Shown one piece after another: positions 7,381 to 16,135 of a stretch of 47,866 nucleotides of DNA (position 1 is its first letter; every line of letters begins with the position of its first letter). The notes beneath the pieces are model-generated. The model ran no database searches and was not told the DNA's origin. It saw only the letters and a list, made by a program, of their open reading frames with translations. Source of the DNA: CAG-791 sp000431495 (lineage in GTDB: Bacteria; Bacillota; Clostridia; Lachnospirales; Lachnospiraceae); NCBI GenBank assembly GCA_052117605.1, contig JBQKIT010000020.1, one strand, 5' to 3'. A program made the position numbers and the translations under genes.

Positions 7381-8565
7381 ATGGGGATAAACAGAAGACA
7401 CAGCGAGAACGTCTATTACGACAGACACGGGAAGATGCATCACAGGAGAAGAATCGGGTCCGAGTACCGGCACCATCATCACCATCACAGGAGATGGAAG
7501 AGGGTGCTTCTGATTGTGCTCGTGGTGGTGTTGCTCTGCGGAGCCGGTCTGTTTGCGGCATGGAGAATTCTGGACGCGGTTGGCCGAAATGCACTGTATA
7601 AGAGTGCACAGGAGAATGTGCCGACACTGGCGCAGGTGGCTGCGGCGGAGGATGAACAGGAGAATGCGGCCGGACAGGAGTCTTCCTCCAAGGTCTGGAA
7701 GGATGGCTGGGTGCGTTACCAGGACAAGGTCTATGAGTACAACGATCAGATCCTGACGTTTCTTGTGATGGGCATCGATGACATGAATTATGCGAGTGCC
7801 AAGTCCGGCGGTCAGAGCGGAGGGCAGGCGGACTCTCTGTTTCTTCTTGTCATGAATCCGGAGACGAAGCAGATTTCGGTTGTTGCGATCAACCGCAATA
7901 CCATGACGAAGATCGATGTTTACGACGCGGACGGAAATTTTGACCATACAGGTGTCGGCCAGATCTGTCTGGCGCATGGCTATGGCGATGGGATGGAGGA
8001 GTCCTGTGAGCGCGAGAAGAAGGCGGTTTCGAATCTGATGTACTCGCTTCCGATTTCCGGCTATGCGGCGATCAATATGGGCGCGGTCCCGATGATCAAC
8101 GACGCAGTCGGCGGCGTGACGGTTCCGAGAATGACCTATCGCGACGGGAAGATCGAGTACGGGAAGGATCAGACGCTGATGGGACAGGATGCTTATCGCT
8201 ATGTCACCTCCCGTGGGAATGATTTTGATGCGGCCACGTATCGTCTGGAGAAGCAGAAGGTTTATCTGAAGGCGCTTATGACGAAGATGCTCGCTTCGGT
8301 CAAAGCAAACCCGGCATCCATCGTCAATCTGTATCAGTCGGTTTCTCCGTACATGGTGACCGATGTGGATGTGTCGGAGGTGACCTATCTTGCCGGACAG
8401 ATGGGATCGTATTCCCTGAATCTGGACACCATTTATTCGCTGCAGGGCGAGACGAAAATGGGAGATCAGGGCTTTGAGGAGTTTTACTACGATGAAGCTG
8501 CGCTTTACGAGATGATGCTCCAGGTATTCTATCGTGAGGTGCCGGAAGAAGAATACAAGCAGTAG
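7381..8565 (+). CDS. LytR-CpsA-Psr (LCP) family cell-wall ligase
   Basis: This 394-residue protein has a basic, His-rich cytoplasmic start (six consecutive His at 31-36), one membrane helix (about 41-62) and an extracellular LCP domain from about residue 124. The domain shows VMGIDD (129-134), the conserved acidic ADSLFL (150-155) and the pyrophosphate-binding Arg of INRNTM (171-175). LCP enzymes move wall polymers or capsule from undecaprenyl-phosphate carriers to peptidoglycan. Its start has only a weak ribosome site and lies four bases after the previous stop, suggesting coupling. A GT2/sugar transferase fusion follows directly, fitting a polysaccharide assembly role. Which polymer it attaches cannot be told. 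Confidence 0.88.
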   Translation: MGINRRHSENVYYDRHGKMHHRRRIGSEYRHHHHHHRRWKRVLLIVLVVVLLCGAGLFAAWRILDAVGRNALYKSAQENVPTLAQVAAAEDEQENAAGQESSSKVWKDGWVRYQDKVYEYNDQILTFLVMGIDDMNYASAKSGGQSGGQADSLFLLVMNPETKQISVVAINRNTMTKIDVYDADGNFDHTGVGQICLAHGYGDGMEESCEREKKAVSNLMYSLPISGYAAINMGAVPMINDAVGGVTVPRMTYRDGKIEYGKDQTLMGQDAYRYVTSRGNDFDAATYRLEKQKVYLKALMTKMLASVKANPASIVNLYQSVSPYMVTDVDVSEVTYLAGQMGSYSLNLDTIYSLQGETKMGDQGFEEFYYDEAALYEMMLQVFYREVPEEEYKQ

Positions 8566-8644
8566 TGTGAAGGAAAAGATAAACTGGAAAAATAAACTGG
8601 AAGAAATAAGCTTGAAAAAGACAGGCGATAAACTGGAAGAAAAT

Positions 8645-10780
8645 ATGAGCAATATGAAAGAGGGCCGCGACGGCCTGATCTCCATCATTGTGCCGATGTA
8701 TCGTGCGGCGGAATATATCGAAGAAACCATAGCCTGCGTGGAGCAGCAGACGTACACGGACTGGGAGCTGATTCTGGTGGATGACTGCGGGCCGGACGAG
8801 AGCCTTCCGGTGGCGGCCCGCTGCCGGGAGAATTCTGCGAACCGGGAGAAAATACGGATTGTCCGAAACGAGAGGAATCTTGGGGCAGCGGAAACCAGAA
8901 ATCACGGTGTTGCAGAGGCGAGGGGGCGTTATATCGCTTACCTGGATGCGGATGATCTCTGGCTTCCGACAAAGCTCGAGGAGGAGCTGCTGTTCCTTCG
9001 GCAGAAGGAGGCAGCGTTTGTTTTTACCTCCTATGAATTCGGGGATGCGAATGCGAAGGGAACGGGACGCATGGTCCATGTTCCGCAGAAGCTTGATTTT
9101 CGCCATGCGCTGAGCAGGACGGTGATTTTCACCTCTACCGTCATGTTCGATACCTGGAAGCTCGATAAGTCTCTGATTCACATGCCGGACATGGCATCAG
9201 AGGATACCGCTCTTTGGTGGAGCATTCTGAAAACAGGAATCACGGCATACGGTATGGACCGGGCGCTCACGATTTACCGGAGACCGGCGCAGTCCCTTTC
9301 CTCCAACAAGGGGAAGGCGGTGCAAAGGCTCTGGAATCTGCTCCTGGAGGTTGCCGGCTGCAGCCGGTTTACGGCGGTATTTTACCTGATTGGCTGGGCC
9401 TTTCATGCAACCATGCGGAGAGTGTGGTTTCGGAAAATATCCGGAAAAGTGGACAGCTGGAATCGCGCAGTGGTTCTGTTTTCGGGCCTTCTTGAGATTC
9501 TGATGGCATCGCTGTTGTATCTCTATTTCTGGTTTCAGGTGTATTATCCGATTCTGCAGCAGCCGAGAATCAGCCAGGATGGTTATAATTTCGGAAACGG
9601 ATTAAAGCTGTACAGTAAGGGGCATGTTCTGGTGATCGGAATTTATGTCCTTCTTCTGTATGTGTTTCTGCATGCTCTTCAGGGAAACAAGGTGGGAGAG
9701 CATAAGCCGGCCAGTAATTTTCTGAGTCAGACCTTTGCGATGATTCTGGTGAACCTGATTACATATTTTCAGCTTGGCCTGATGCGCAACTGGCTGGTGC
9801 CGGTCATGCCAATGCTGGCGCTTACAGCTCTTCAGATCGGAGGATCGCTTCTTGTCAGTTATCTGACCTATTCGATCTACAGGGGGCTTTTTGCCGCAAA
9901 GGAGCTTGTCCTTGTCAGCGGAACGCAGGATGTGGATGAGATTCTTGCCAGGTTCAGCAGACGGTCGGATATGTATTACATCTGCCGTGCCGTGAATACC
10001 GGGGACAGGAGCGCAGAGGAGATTGAGGAGATTGTGGCCGATTTTGACAACTGTCTTCTCTGGAATCTGAAGGGAAAGGCAAAAGAGCGGATTGTCCGTT
10101 TCTGCTATGCACATGGGATCAAAGTATATGTGCTCCCGGATATTGATGACGTGCTGGTTCGGGGAACGCAGAGACTGCACCAGTTCTCGACTTCAATTTA
10201 TCTTTTGAACGATGTCCCTCTGGAGCTGGAGCTGCGTATTTTCAAGCGGGCGATCGATATTCTTCTTTCCGTTTTCTTCCTGATTGTTCTGTCTCCCGTG
10301 CTTCTTGTGTCGGCGGTGATTGTCGGGAAAAGTCACGGACCGCTTTTCCACACGAGTGTCCGGATCACCAGGGACGGAAAGCAGTTCAAAATGCTGAAGT
10401 TCCGTACCGTGGATCATGTGGCAGAGGATGGCAGTCTTATTTACATACCCGGCGGAAGATTTCTTCGGGAGACGCATCTGGATGAGCTGCCTCAGCTTGT
10501 AAATATCCTTCGCGGAGATATGAGCTTTATCGGGCCAAGACCTGACCGGAAAGAAATTTATGAAGAGCGATGCGAAAATAACCCTCTGTACGCCTGCCGG
10601 ACAAAGGTGAGGGCCGGCATGATTGGCTATGCACAGGTATATGGCAAGTACAACAGCTCGGAGGAGGAGCGCCTGAATCTGGACCTGGAGTACATACAGA
10701 ACTACAGCCTGTGGCAGGATATTCAGCTGTTCTTCCTGAGTCTTAAGTTTATTGTGGGTGCGGACAGTGACGAAGAGTAG
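8645..10780 (+). CDS. Glycosyltransferase family 2 / bacterial sugar transferase fusion
   Basis: This 711-residue membrane protein appears to join two enzymes. Residues 10-250 form a GT-A family 2 glycosyltransferase with SIIVPMYR at the start and the metal-binding LDADD at 100-104. Several hydrophobic segments follow (about 285-430). The last 200 residues are a polyprenyl-phosphate sugar-1-phosphate transferase (PF02397) with KFRT, LDELPQLVNILRGDMS and GPRP. The latter type starts a lipid-linked repeat unit; the former adds a sugar. The ATG at 8645 is chosen because GGAAGAA lies upstream. The frame extends back to 8534 inside the LCP gene. The 8581-8645 leader holds three copies of an AAACTGGAA motif. 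The fusion order is uncommon. Confidence 0.82.
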   Translation: MSNMKEGRDGLISIIVPMYRAAEYIEETIACVEQQTYTDWELILVDDCGPDESLPVAARCRENSANREKIRIVRNERNLGAAETRNHGVAEARGRYIAYLDADDLWLPTKLEEELLFLRQKEAAFVFTSYEFGDANAKGTGRMVHVPQKLDFRHALSRTVIFTSTVMFDTWKLDKSLIHMPDMASEDTALWWSILKTGITAYGMDRALTIYRRPAQSLSSNKGKAVQRLWNLLLEVAGCSRFTAVFYLIGWAFHATMRRVWFRKISGKVDSWNRAVVLFSGLLEILMASLLYLYFWFQVYYPILQQPRISQDGYNFGNGLKLYSKGHVLVIGIYVLLLYVFLHALQGNKVGEHKPASNFLSQTFAMILVNLITYFQLGLMRNWLVPVMPMLALTALQIGGSLLVSYLTYSIYRGLFAAKELVLVSGTQDVDEILARFSRRSDMYYICRAVNTGDRSAEEIEEIVADFDNCLLWNLKGKAKERIVRFCYAHGIKVYVLPDIDDVLVRGTQRLHQFSTSIYLLNDVPLELELRIFKRAIDILLSVFFLIVLSPVLLVSAVIVGKSHGPLFHTSVRITRDGKQFKMLKFRTVDHVAEDGSLIYIPGGRFLRETHLDELPQLVNILRGDMSFIGPRPDRKEIYEERCENNPLYACRTKVRAGMIGYAQVYGKYNSSEEERLNLDLEYIQNYSLWQDIQLFFLSLKFIVGADSDEE

Positions 10781-10804
10781 AGCGGCGCAGATTGTGATCG
10801 CGGT

Positions 10805-11440
10805 TTACACAAGCGTATCTCCATTGTTCCGCAGCCACTTTTTCCAGGTGCGGTAGTCCGGCATGATCCGTTCCACCTCGGCCCAGAAGTCAGGGCTGTG
10901 ATCCATATGAACGAGATGGCAAAGCTCATGGACAACGACATAGTCGAGGCATTCCGGCGCGGTCAGATACAGCTTCCAGTTGAAGGAAAGTGTGCCGCGG
11001 GAGGAGCAGCTGCCCCAGCGGGTTTTCTGGGAGCGGATGGAAACGCGTGTGATAGGACGGTGCGAAGGTGGCAGCATCGGTTCATAGTAAGCAATGCGAT
11101 CCAGGAGAATGGGACGAAGCCGTTTGACCGCTTCCTTTTGGATTGCGTTTTTTTCTTCGTCAGAAAGGCGCGGCGTTCTGGCTTCCCGCTCCTTTCTTTT
11201 CTTTGCCTGAGAAGCCATGTGGGAGAGGATCCAGGAAGTGTGCGATTGCAGGAATTTCTGCAGCTCGTCCTCTCTGCAGCGGAGCGGAATCCGTACCTCC
11301 AGCGAGGAGTCCGGGCGAACGATGATTGCAAGCGATTTTCTGCGGCTGCGGACCAGGGTATACGGAATGGCAGCGGGCGCTCCGTCCCGGAGTGTCAGGA
11401 GAAGCGTGCGGGATTCTGTGAATCCGGAAGAAGCGGGCAT
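10805..11440 (-). CDS. YgjP-like (DUF45) zinc metallopeptidase
   Basis: This 211-residue protein carries the YgjP/WLM-type motif HELCH at 171-175, with the third ligand His181 in HMDHSPDFW. The conserved QKTRWGSCSS segment (138-147) precedes it. This family is related to SprT-like metallopeptidases; its substrates are largely unknown. There is no signal peptide. GAGGTG sits six bases before the ATG at 11440. The gene is convergent with the glycosyltransferase gene, 24 bases from its stop. No terminator hairpin was seen between them. Confidence 0.85.
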   Translation of the reverse strand: MPASSGFTESRTLLLTLRDGAPAAIPYTLVRSRRKSLAIIVRPDSSLEVRIPLRCREDELQKFLQSHTSWILSHMASQAKKRKEREARTPRLSDEEKNAIQKEAVKRLRPILLDRIAYYEPMLPPSHRPITRVSIRSQKTRWGSCSSRGTLSFNWKLYLTAPECLDYVVVHELCHLVHMDHSPDFWAEVERIMPDYRTWKKWLRNNGDTLV

Positions 11441-11514
11441 GGCAACACCTCAGTCAAAAACGTGTGAACAAAAATATCTGCAAGCAAGATAAACAACGAG
11501 GAGATTATATCACG

Positions 11515-12165
11515 ATGAAGAAGTGCATTCTGGTCTGTGCGGGAGATTTTACCCCGGTGGACTTTCATAAAGAAGAGGGCGACTGCATTATTGCTGTGGA
11601 CAACGGGCTGACCTATCTGACGGAAATGGGGGTTCTGCCGGATTATTGCCTGGGAGATTTTGACTCGCTTCTTCCGCTGGGGAGACAGACCCTTGAAGAG
11701 ATACAGAAGGAGGATCCGTCCAGAGTGGTGACGCTTCCGGTTGCAAAAGATGACACGGACACGATGGCTGCGGTCCGCTTCGGATTAAAGCTTGGTTATC
11801 TTCGCTTCGATCTCTATGGCACGCTGGGCGGCGCGCGGATTGCGCACACAATTGCCAACCTGCAGGTTCTGAATTTCATTCGAAACAACGGCGCACAGGG
11901 CTATTTGATGGACCTCAATCAGATGATCTTTCTGATTCGGAACGAAACGAAGGAATTCCACAAAGGCTTTGCGGGCCGATTTTCCATGTTTGCCGTGGAT
12001 CCCGAAATCCGGGGCGTCACCATTCGCGGAATGAAGTATGAGGTCAGTGATTGCACGGTGACGAACGATTTCCCGATCGGCTGCTCAAATGAAATTGAGC
12101 CGGAGCGGCAGGCTGCCGTTACGGTTGCGGAAGGCACTGCTCTGGCCGTGGTGGGCTGGGATTGA
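11515..12165 (+). CDS. thiN: Thiamine diphosphokinase
   Basis: This 216-residue protein matches the thiamine pyrophosphokinase family. AVDNGLTYL is followed by the catalytic GDFDS segment, then the KDDTD motif and LYGTLGGARIAHTIANLQVL. It transfers pyrophosphate from ATP to thiamine to form thiamine diphosphate in the cytoplasm. The ATG at 11515 is preferred over 11464 because GAGGAG precedes it. No TPP riboswitch is recognisable in the short leader. In many Firmicutes thiN follows ribosome-assembly genes; here it stands alone, divergent from the YgjP-like gene with 74 bases between starts. A repeat array follows its stop. Confidence 0.9.
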   Translation: MKKCILVCAGDFTPVDFHKEEGDCIIAVDNGLTYLTEMGVLPDYCLGDFDSLLPLGRQTLEEIQKEDPSRVVTLPVAKDDTDTMAAVRFGLKLGYLRFDLYGTLGGARIAHTIANLQVLNFIRNNGAQGYLMDLNQMIFLIRNETKEFHKGFAGRFSMFAVDPEIRGVTIRGMKYEVSDCTVTNDFPIGCSNEIEPERQAAVTVAEGTALAVVGWD

Positions 12166-12171
12166 TCGCCT

Positions 12172-12420
12172 CTGCAGCGCGAAAAGGCGAGCCAGGGATG
12201 CATTTGTCCGGTCGGAATCATCCCTGCGGAAGAAAAGAGCGAGCTGGAGATGAAACCGGATGGAAGAAATCATCCCTGCGGAAGAAAAGAGTGAGCTGGG
12301 GATGAAACGGGTCGGAAGAAATCATCCTTGCGGAAGAAAAAAGCAAGCTGGGGATGAAACGGGTCGGAAGAAATCATCCCTGCGGAAGAAAAAAGCGAGC
12401 TGGGGATGAAACCGAAGCAA
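12172..12420. repeat. Tandem 52-bp repeat array B
   Basis: Four units start at 12195, 12246, 12298 and 12350, with a partial fifth at 12402 and a partial copy before the first. Periods are 51, 52, 52 and 52. A typical unit begins GGGATGA, continues to TCATCCC about 30 bases later (7-bp stem), then TGCGGAAGAAAAAAGCGAGC. It fills the gap between thiN and the convergent CDF gene. ORFs across it shift frame at every unit and lack ribosome sites. Confidence 0.85.
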
Positions 12421-12444
12421 CGCGTGGAGCACGCGGGGCTGCGA

Positions 12445-12478
12445 ACACTCGAAGCTGACATCGGTCAGCTTCGAGTGT
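12445..12478. terminator. Strong hairpin between convergent thiN and CDF genes
   Basis: ACACTCGAAGCTGAC at 12445-12459 pairs perfectly with its inverse at 12464-12478 around a four-base loop. The stop codon of the CDF gene (12465-12467) lies inside the right arm. There is no clear T tract on either side, so efficiency as an intrinsic terminator is uncertain. Its position between convergent genes suggests a bidirectional role. Confidence 0.5.
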
Positions 12479-13634
12479 AGTGGTCCACCCCGACTCTCAG
12501 GCTGATTCCGGGTCTTATCTTATCAAACTCCCGTTTCAGATAGTCTTGAATTTCATCATCCGACATGCGGACGTTGTACGGGCAATTGACATCAAACAGA
12601 ACCTTCAGGCGGTCTTTCTCATGGACGACGCGGAAGTCATGGTAGAGAAAATCCGGGCCCAGGTACTGCAGGAAGCCGGAGAGCTTTTCCCGGAGAAGGG
12701 CGGCTTCTTTATCATCTGTGACAACGGGGTCGACGTGAATGACGGTCTGGATCCCGAACTTGCTGCGGAGACTTGTTTCCAGCTGGTCTGCGAGCATGTG
12801 GGAGTCGAGAAGCGTCATATCGGATGGCACCTCCAGATGGAGGGTCATCATCCGGGTTCCGGGGCCGTAGTCATGGATGATGAGATCATGCATTCCAAGA
12901 ACATGGTCGGTGGTGCGCACGGTATCTGTAATTTTCTTCACAAGCTCCGGATCCGGCTCCTGGCCAAGGAGCGGGCCGCTTGTTTCGAGCAGGGACTGGA
13001 TGCCGGACACCAGAATGAAGATGGAGACGGCAAGGCCTCCGAAGCCGTCGATCGGAAGACCGGTTACATGCTCGAGAAGAAGAGAGAGTAGTACGACAGA
13101 GGTTGTGATGCAGTCGTTTCTGGAATCGCAGGCCGCGGATTCCAGTGCTACGCTCTGAAGCTTTCCGGAGAGCCAGCGGTTGTAGCGGTACATATAGAGC
13201 TTCACCAGAATGGAACACAAGAGAATCGTGATGACCAGAGGACTCGAAGCTGACAGGGAAGGGTGCATGATTTTCCCGATGGATTCCCTTGCCAGCTCAA
13301 ACCCCATAAGGAGAATGGCGATGGAGATAAAGAGCCCGGAAAGATATTCGATTCTGCCGTGCCCGAAGGGGTGTCCGGCATCTGCTTTGTGGCTTGCAAG
13401 TCGGAATCCGATGAGCGTGACAATGCTGCTCCCTGCATCGGAGAGGTTGTTCAGGGCGTCGGCGATGACGGAGATTGAGCCGGAGAGAACGCCTGCCAGA
13501 ATTTTCACCAGGAACAGCAGAAGATTGAAGAAAATACCAAGGGCTCCGGAGAGAGTCCCGTAACGCCCGCGAACCCTGGCGTCCTGGATGTTATCCGCAT
13601 CCGGAATGAATTTGCGAACAAGAAATTGAATCAT
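12465..13634 (-). CDS. Cation diffusion facilitator, possibly Mn(II) exporter
   Basis: This 389-residue protein has the CDF layout: six membrane helices in the first 220 residues, then a cytoplasmic ferredoxin-like domain. The transport-site residues read N-x-x-x-D in TM2 (Asn62, Asp66) and D-x-x-x-D in TM5 (Asp170, Asp174). Zinc CDFs use His in TM5; the N/D plus D/D pattern is that of Mn-type CDFs such as MntE, so manganese export is a fair inference. The C-terminal extension (about 300-389) is longer than in FieF and contains a second compact domain. GGAGGC precedes the ATG. It is divergent from purF. Confidence 0.85.
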   Translation of the reverse strand: MIQFLVRKFIPDADNIQDARVRGRYGTLSGALGIFFNLLLFLVKILAGVLSGSISVIADALNNLSDAGSSIVTLIGFRLASHKADAGHPFGHGRIEYLSGLFISIAILLMGFELARESIGKIMHPSLSASSPLVITILLCSILVKLYMYRYNRWLSGKLQSVALESAACDSRNDCITTSVVLLSLLLEHVTGLPIDGFGGLAVSIFILVSGIQSLLETSGPLLGQEPDPELVKKITDTVRTTDHVLGMHDLIIHDYGPGTRMMTLHLEVPSDMTLLDSHMLADQLETSLRSKFGIQTVIHVDPVVTDDKEAALLREKLSGFLQYLGPDFLYHDFRVVHEKDRLKVLFDVNCPYNVRMSDDEIQDYLKREFDKIRPGISLRVGVDHYTRS

Positions 13635-13841
13635 ACCGAGCCTCCATAAATCAAATACACATTTTCACTTCCGAAAGAGGGAAACATTACCTTATAATAT
13701 AGCGGTAAATGCTTTTATAATTAGCTACATATGCTAGTCTTTGAACAGAAGGCTAGTCAAGCGTAACTTCTGTGTGTTATATTTCCCAATGTTCCGTGTT
13801 TGCGCCGCAGTGGTTGCGGCTGAGAGGAGAATCTGCCTGTT

Positions 13842-15293
13842 ATGAAGAAAATTGGAGAAGAATGCGGTGTGTTCGGCATGTGGTCGCCGAAGAAACAGAA
13901 TTTGCCGATGCTGGCTTATTACGGACTGTTTGCTCTGCAGCACAGAGGACAGGAGGCAGCCGGAATCGCGGTGAATGAGGACGGCGTGTTCCGTTATCAT
14001 AAGGACGGCGGCCTTGTGCATGAGGTTTTTCATGCGGAGGACCTGGAGGCCCTTGGCGAGGGACAGATCGTTGTCGGCCATGTCCGGTATTCGACCAGCG
14101 GGGATTCCAACCGCGGCAATGCCCAGCCGGTTGTCGTTCGTCATATTAAGGGCAGCATGGCGCTTTGCCACAACGGCAATCTGGTCAATTCCTATGAGCT
14201 TCGCTCGAAGCTTGAGAATGACGGATGTATTTTCCACACAACAACCGATACGGAAGTTATTTCCTATTTAATTACAAGAGAGCGCATTCACTGCTCGTCC
14301 ATCGAGGAGGCGGTGAACCGCACGATCGATAAGATCCACGGTGCATTTTCCCTGGTTCTGATGTCCCCGACGAAGCTGATCGCGGTGCGTGACCCGCACG
14401 GCTTCCGCCCGCTCTGCTATGGCAAGACGAAGGACGGAAGTACTGTTTTTGCTTCGGAATCCTGTGCACTGGATGCCGTGGGTGCGGAGCTTGTCCGCGA
14501 TTTGAAGCCCGGCGAGATCATGGTCTGTGACCAGAACGGCCTTCGTTCCATCGAGGATCATGTGGGGGAGGTCAAGCCGTCCATGTGCATCTTTGAGTAC
14601 ATTTATTTTGCAAGACCGGATTCAATTGTGGACGGTGCTTCGGTTCATGAGGCGAGAGTTCGGGCGGGCGCGTTCCTTGCGCTGGAGCATCCGGTGCAGG
14701 CGGATGTGGTCATCGGCGTTCCGGATTCCGGTCTGGATGCGGCGCTTGGTTATGCGAAGCAGTCCGGCATTCCGTACGGAATCGGCCTTTTGAAGAACAA
14801 GTATATCGGAAGAACCTTTATTGCGCCCGGTCAGGCGGCCCGCGAGGATCTGGTGAAGATCAAGCTGAACCCGATTGCGGAGACCGTTCGCGGCAAGCGT
14901 GTGGTTCTGATCGACGACTCCATCGTCCGCGGCACAACCTCGGCAAGAATTGTGCGGCTGATTCGCGAAGCGGGGGCAAAAGAAGTACATTTCCGTGTTT
15001 CCGCACCGCCGTTCCTGAATCCCTGCTATTACGGCACGGACATCGATTCGAGAGAGAATCTGATCGCATGTCAGCATTCGATTGAGGAGATCGCGCAGAT
15101 CGTTGGCGCCGACACTCTCGGCTACCTGTCCGTGGAGAACGCCCTGAAGCTCGCGGGCGGAATCGGCAGCGAGTCGAGCTTCTGCGCAGCATGCTTTGAC
15201 GGGAAGTATCCGACGGAGATTCCCTCCGAGACGGCAAAGGACCGCTTCGAGAGCAAAATTCCTGCGGAGTGGATGGAGAAGCATAAGATCTGA
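13842..15293 (+). CDS. purF: Amidophosphoribosyltransferase
   Basis: This 483-residue enzyme makes 5-phosphoribosylamine from PRPP and glutamine, the first step of purine synthesis. A seven-residue propeptide (MKKIGEE) precedes Cys8, which becomes the N-terminal nucleophile of the glutaminase domain. The phosphoribosyltransferase half has the PRPP loop VVLIDDSIVRGTTS near residue 355. Cysteines in PSMCIFEY, NPCYYGTD and FCAACFDGKYP match the Bacillus-type [4Fe-4S] enzyme. It is not in a pur operon here; rsuA-like and lepA follow. The 207-base leader holds two TATAAT sequences (13693-13698, 13716-13721), direct GCTAGTC repeats (13734, 13752) and a small hairpin (13804-13820). No purine riboswitch was recognised. 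Confidence 0.93.
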   Translation: MKKIGEECGVFGMWSPKKQNLPMLAYYGLFALQHRGQEAAGIAVNEDGVFRYHKDGGLVHEVFHAEDLEALGEGQIVVGHVRYSTSGDSNRGNAQPVVVRHIKGSMALCHNGNLVNSYELRSKLENDGCIFHTTTDTEVISYLITRERIHCSSIEEAVNRTIDKIHGAFSLVLMSPTKLIAVRDPHGFRPLCYGKTKDGSTVFASESCALDAVGAELVRDLKPGEIMVCDQNGLRSIEDHVGEVKPSMCIFEYIYFARPDSIVDGASVHEARVRAGAFLALEHPVQADVVIGVPDSGLDAALGYAKQSGIPYGIGLLKNKYIGRTFIAPGQAAREDLVKIKLNPIAETVRGKRVVLIDDSIVRGTTSARIVRLIREAGAKEVHFRVSAPPFLNPCYYGTDIDSRENLIACQHSIEEIAQIVGADTLGYLSVENALKLAGGIGSESSFCAACFDGKYPTEIPSETAKDRFESKIPAEWMEKHKI

Positions 15294-15306
15294 CAGGCGG
15301 CCGGCT

Positions 15307-15356
15307 GAACAGGCCTGTGTGAAACGGTTTCCACGGAACAGGCCTGTGCGAAACGG
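15307..15356 (+). repeat. Two direct copies of a ~21-bp repeat
   Basis: Near-identical copies lie at 15307-15327 and 15336-15356 (core GAACAGGCCTGTG, then YGAAACGG), 29 bases apart, in the short gap between purF and the pseudouridine synthase gene. Each contains the palindrome ACAGGCCTGT. Confidence 0.6.
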
Positions 15357-15370
15357 CATTTGAGGATTTC

Positions 15371-16135
15371 ATGAGAATTGACAAGTATCTTGCGGACATG
15401 GGCGCCGGCACGAGAGGAGAGCTCCGGAAGAGCATCCGGAAGAACGGCGTCCGGATTGGCGGAGAGCTGATTTTTGACCCGGGTTATCTTCTGAAGGAGG
15501 ATGGCGCTTTTGATGTTTTTCCTGAGGTGATCTATCAGGGGGAGCTCTGGCAGTATGAGCCGGTTGTCTGGTACATGCTGAACAAGCCGGCGGGCGTTCT
15601 GTCTGCAAGCGAGGACAGGAAGCAGAAAACCGTGCTGGACCTGATTACGGAGAGGAAGCGGACGGATCTGTTTCCCGTGGGCAGGCTTGACAAGGATACC
15701 GAGGGGCTTCTTCTTATTACAAATGACGGTGACATGGCGCATCGCCTTCTGGCGCCGAAATTTCATGTGGACAAAACATACCTTGTCCGGACGGCAGGCA
15801 GTGCTTTTACCGGGGAGGATGCTGCGAGGTTTGCGGCGGGAATCCGGTACGATGAGCATCTGACAGCGCTCCCTGCAAGACTTGAGAAGTCTCCTTTTGG
15901 AGATCCCATGGAAGCGCTTGTCACGATACGTGAAGGAAAATTTCATCAGATTAAGAAAATGGTGGCAGCCTTGGGCGGCGGCAAAGAGGTGATTTACCTT
16001 CGGAGGATTTCCTTCGGCCCGCTTAATCTGGACGGGGCCCTTGCGCCCGGGGAATATCGACGACTGACCCCGGAGGAGGAGGCGGCCCTTGCGGACTGCT
16101 GCAAAGGAAGAGAGCATGGCAGAGAGAGCAGATAA
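15371..16135 (+). CDS. RsuA-family 16S rRNA pseudouridine synthase
   Basis: This 254-residue protein has an N-terminal S4 RNA-binding domain (about 1-47) and the catalytic motif GRLDKDTEG at 104-112, with nucleophile Asp107. The conserved KTYLV and EGKFHQIKKM segments follow. RsuA enzymes isomerise U516 of 16S rRNA during small-subunit assembly. Its final 20 bases overlap the lepA start, so the two translation-related genes are likely coupled. The C-terminal tail (Glu/Ala-rich, then basic) is slightly extended because of that overlap. It could be a paralogue acting on another uridine. Confidence 0.88.
   Translation: MRIDKYLADMGAGTRGELRKSIRKNGVRIGGELIFDPGYLLKEDGAFDVFPEVIYQGELWQYEPVVWYMLNKPAGVLSASEDRKQKTVLDLITERKRTDLFPVGRLDKDTEGLLLITNDGDMAHRLLAPKFHVDKTYLVRTAGSAFTGEDAARFAAGIRYDEHLTALPARLEKSPFGDPMEALVTIREGKFHQIKKMVAALGGGKEVIYLRRISFGPLNLDGALAPGEYRRLTPEEEAALADCCKGREHGRESR

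Noticed and set aside
7471..7488. Six consecutive His codons as vector-tag contamination
   Set aside because: The codons are mixed, they lie in a naturally His/Arg-rich cytoplasmic tail, and the flanks are ordinary LCP sequence.
7180..8757. 525-codon minus-strand ORF opposite the LCP gene
   Set aside because: It is antisense to a gene with a clear family match, lacks a domain and ribosome site, and is rich in Arg/His as expected from a shadow frame in GC-rich DNA.
11441..11514. TPP riboswitch before thiN
   Set aside because: The leader is too short and lacks the CTGAGA and ACCTGA words.
13635..13841. Purine riboswitch before purF
   Set aside because: The conserved core words of the purine aptamer are not present; only promoter-like boxes and a small hairpin are seen.
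16089..16115. TTG start for lepA
   Set aside because: The ATG at 16116 has a good ribosome site and gives the usual LepA length.
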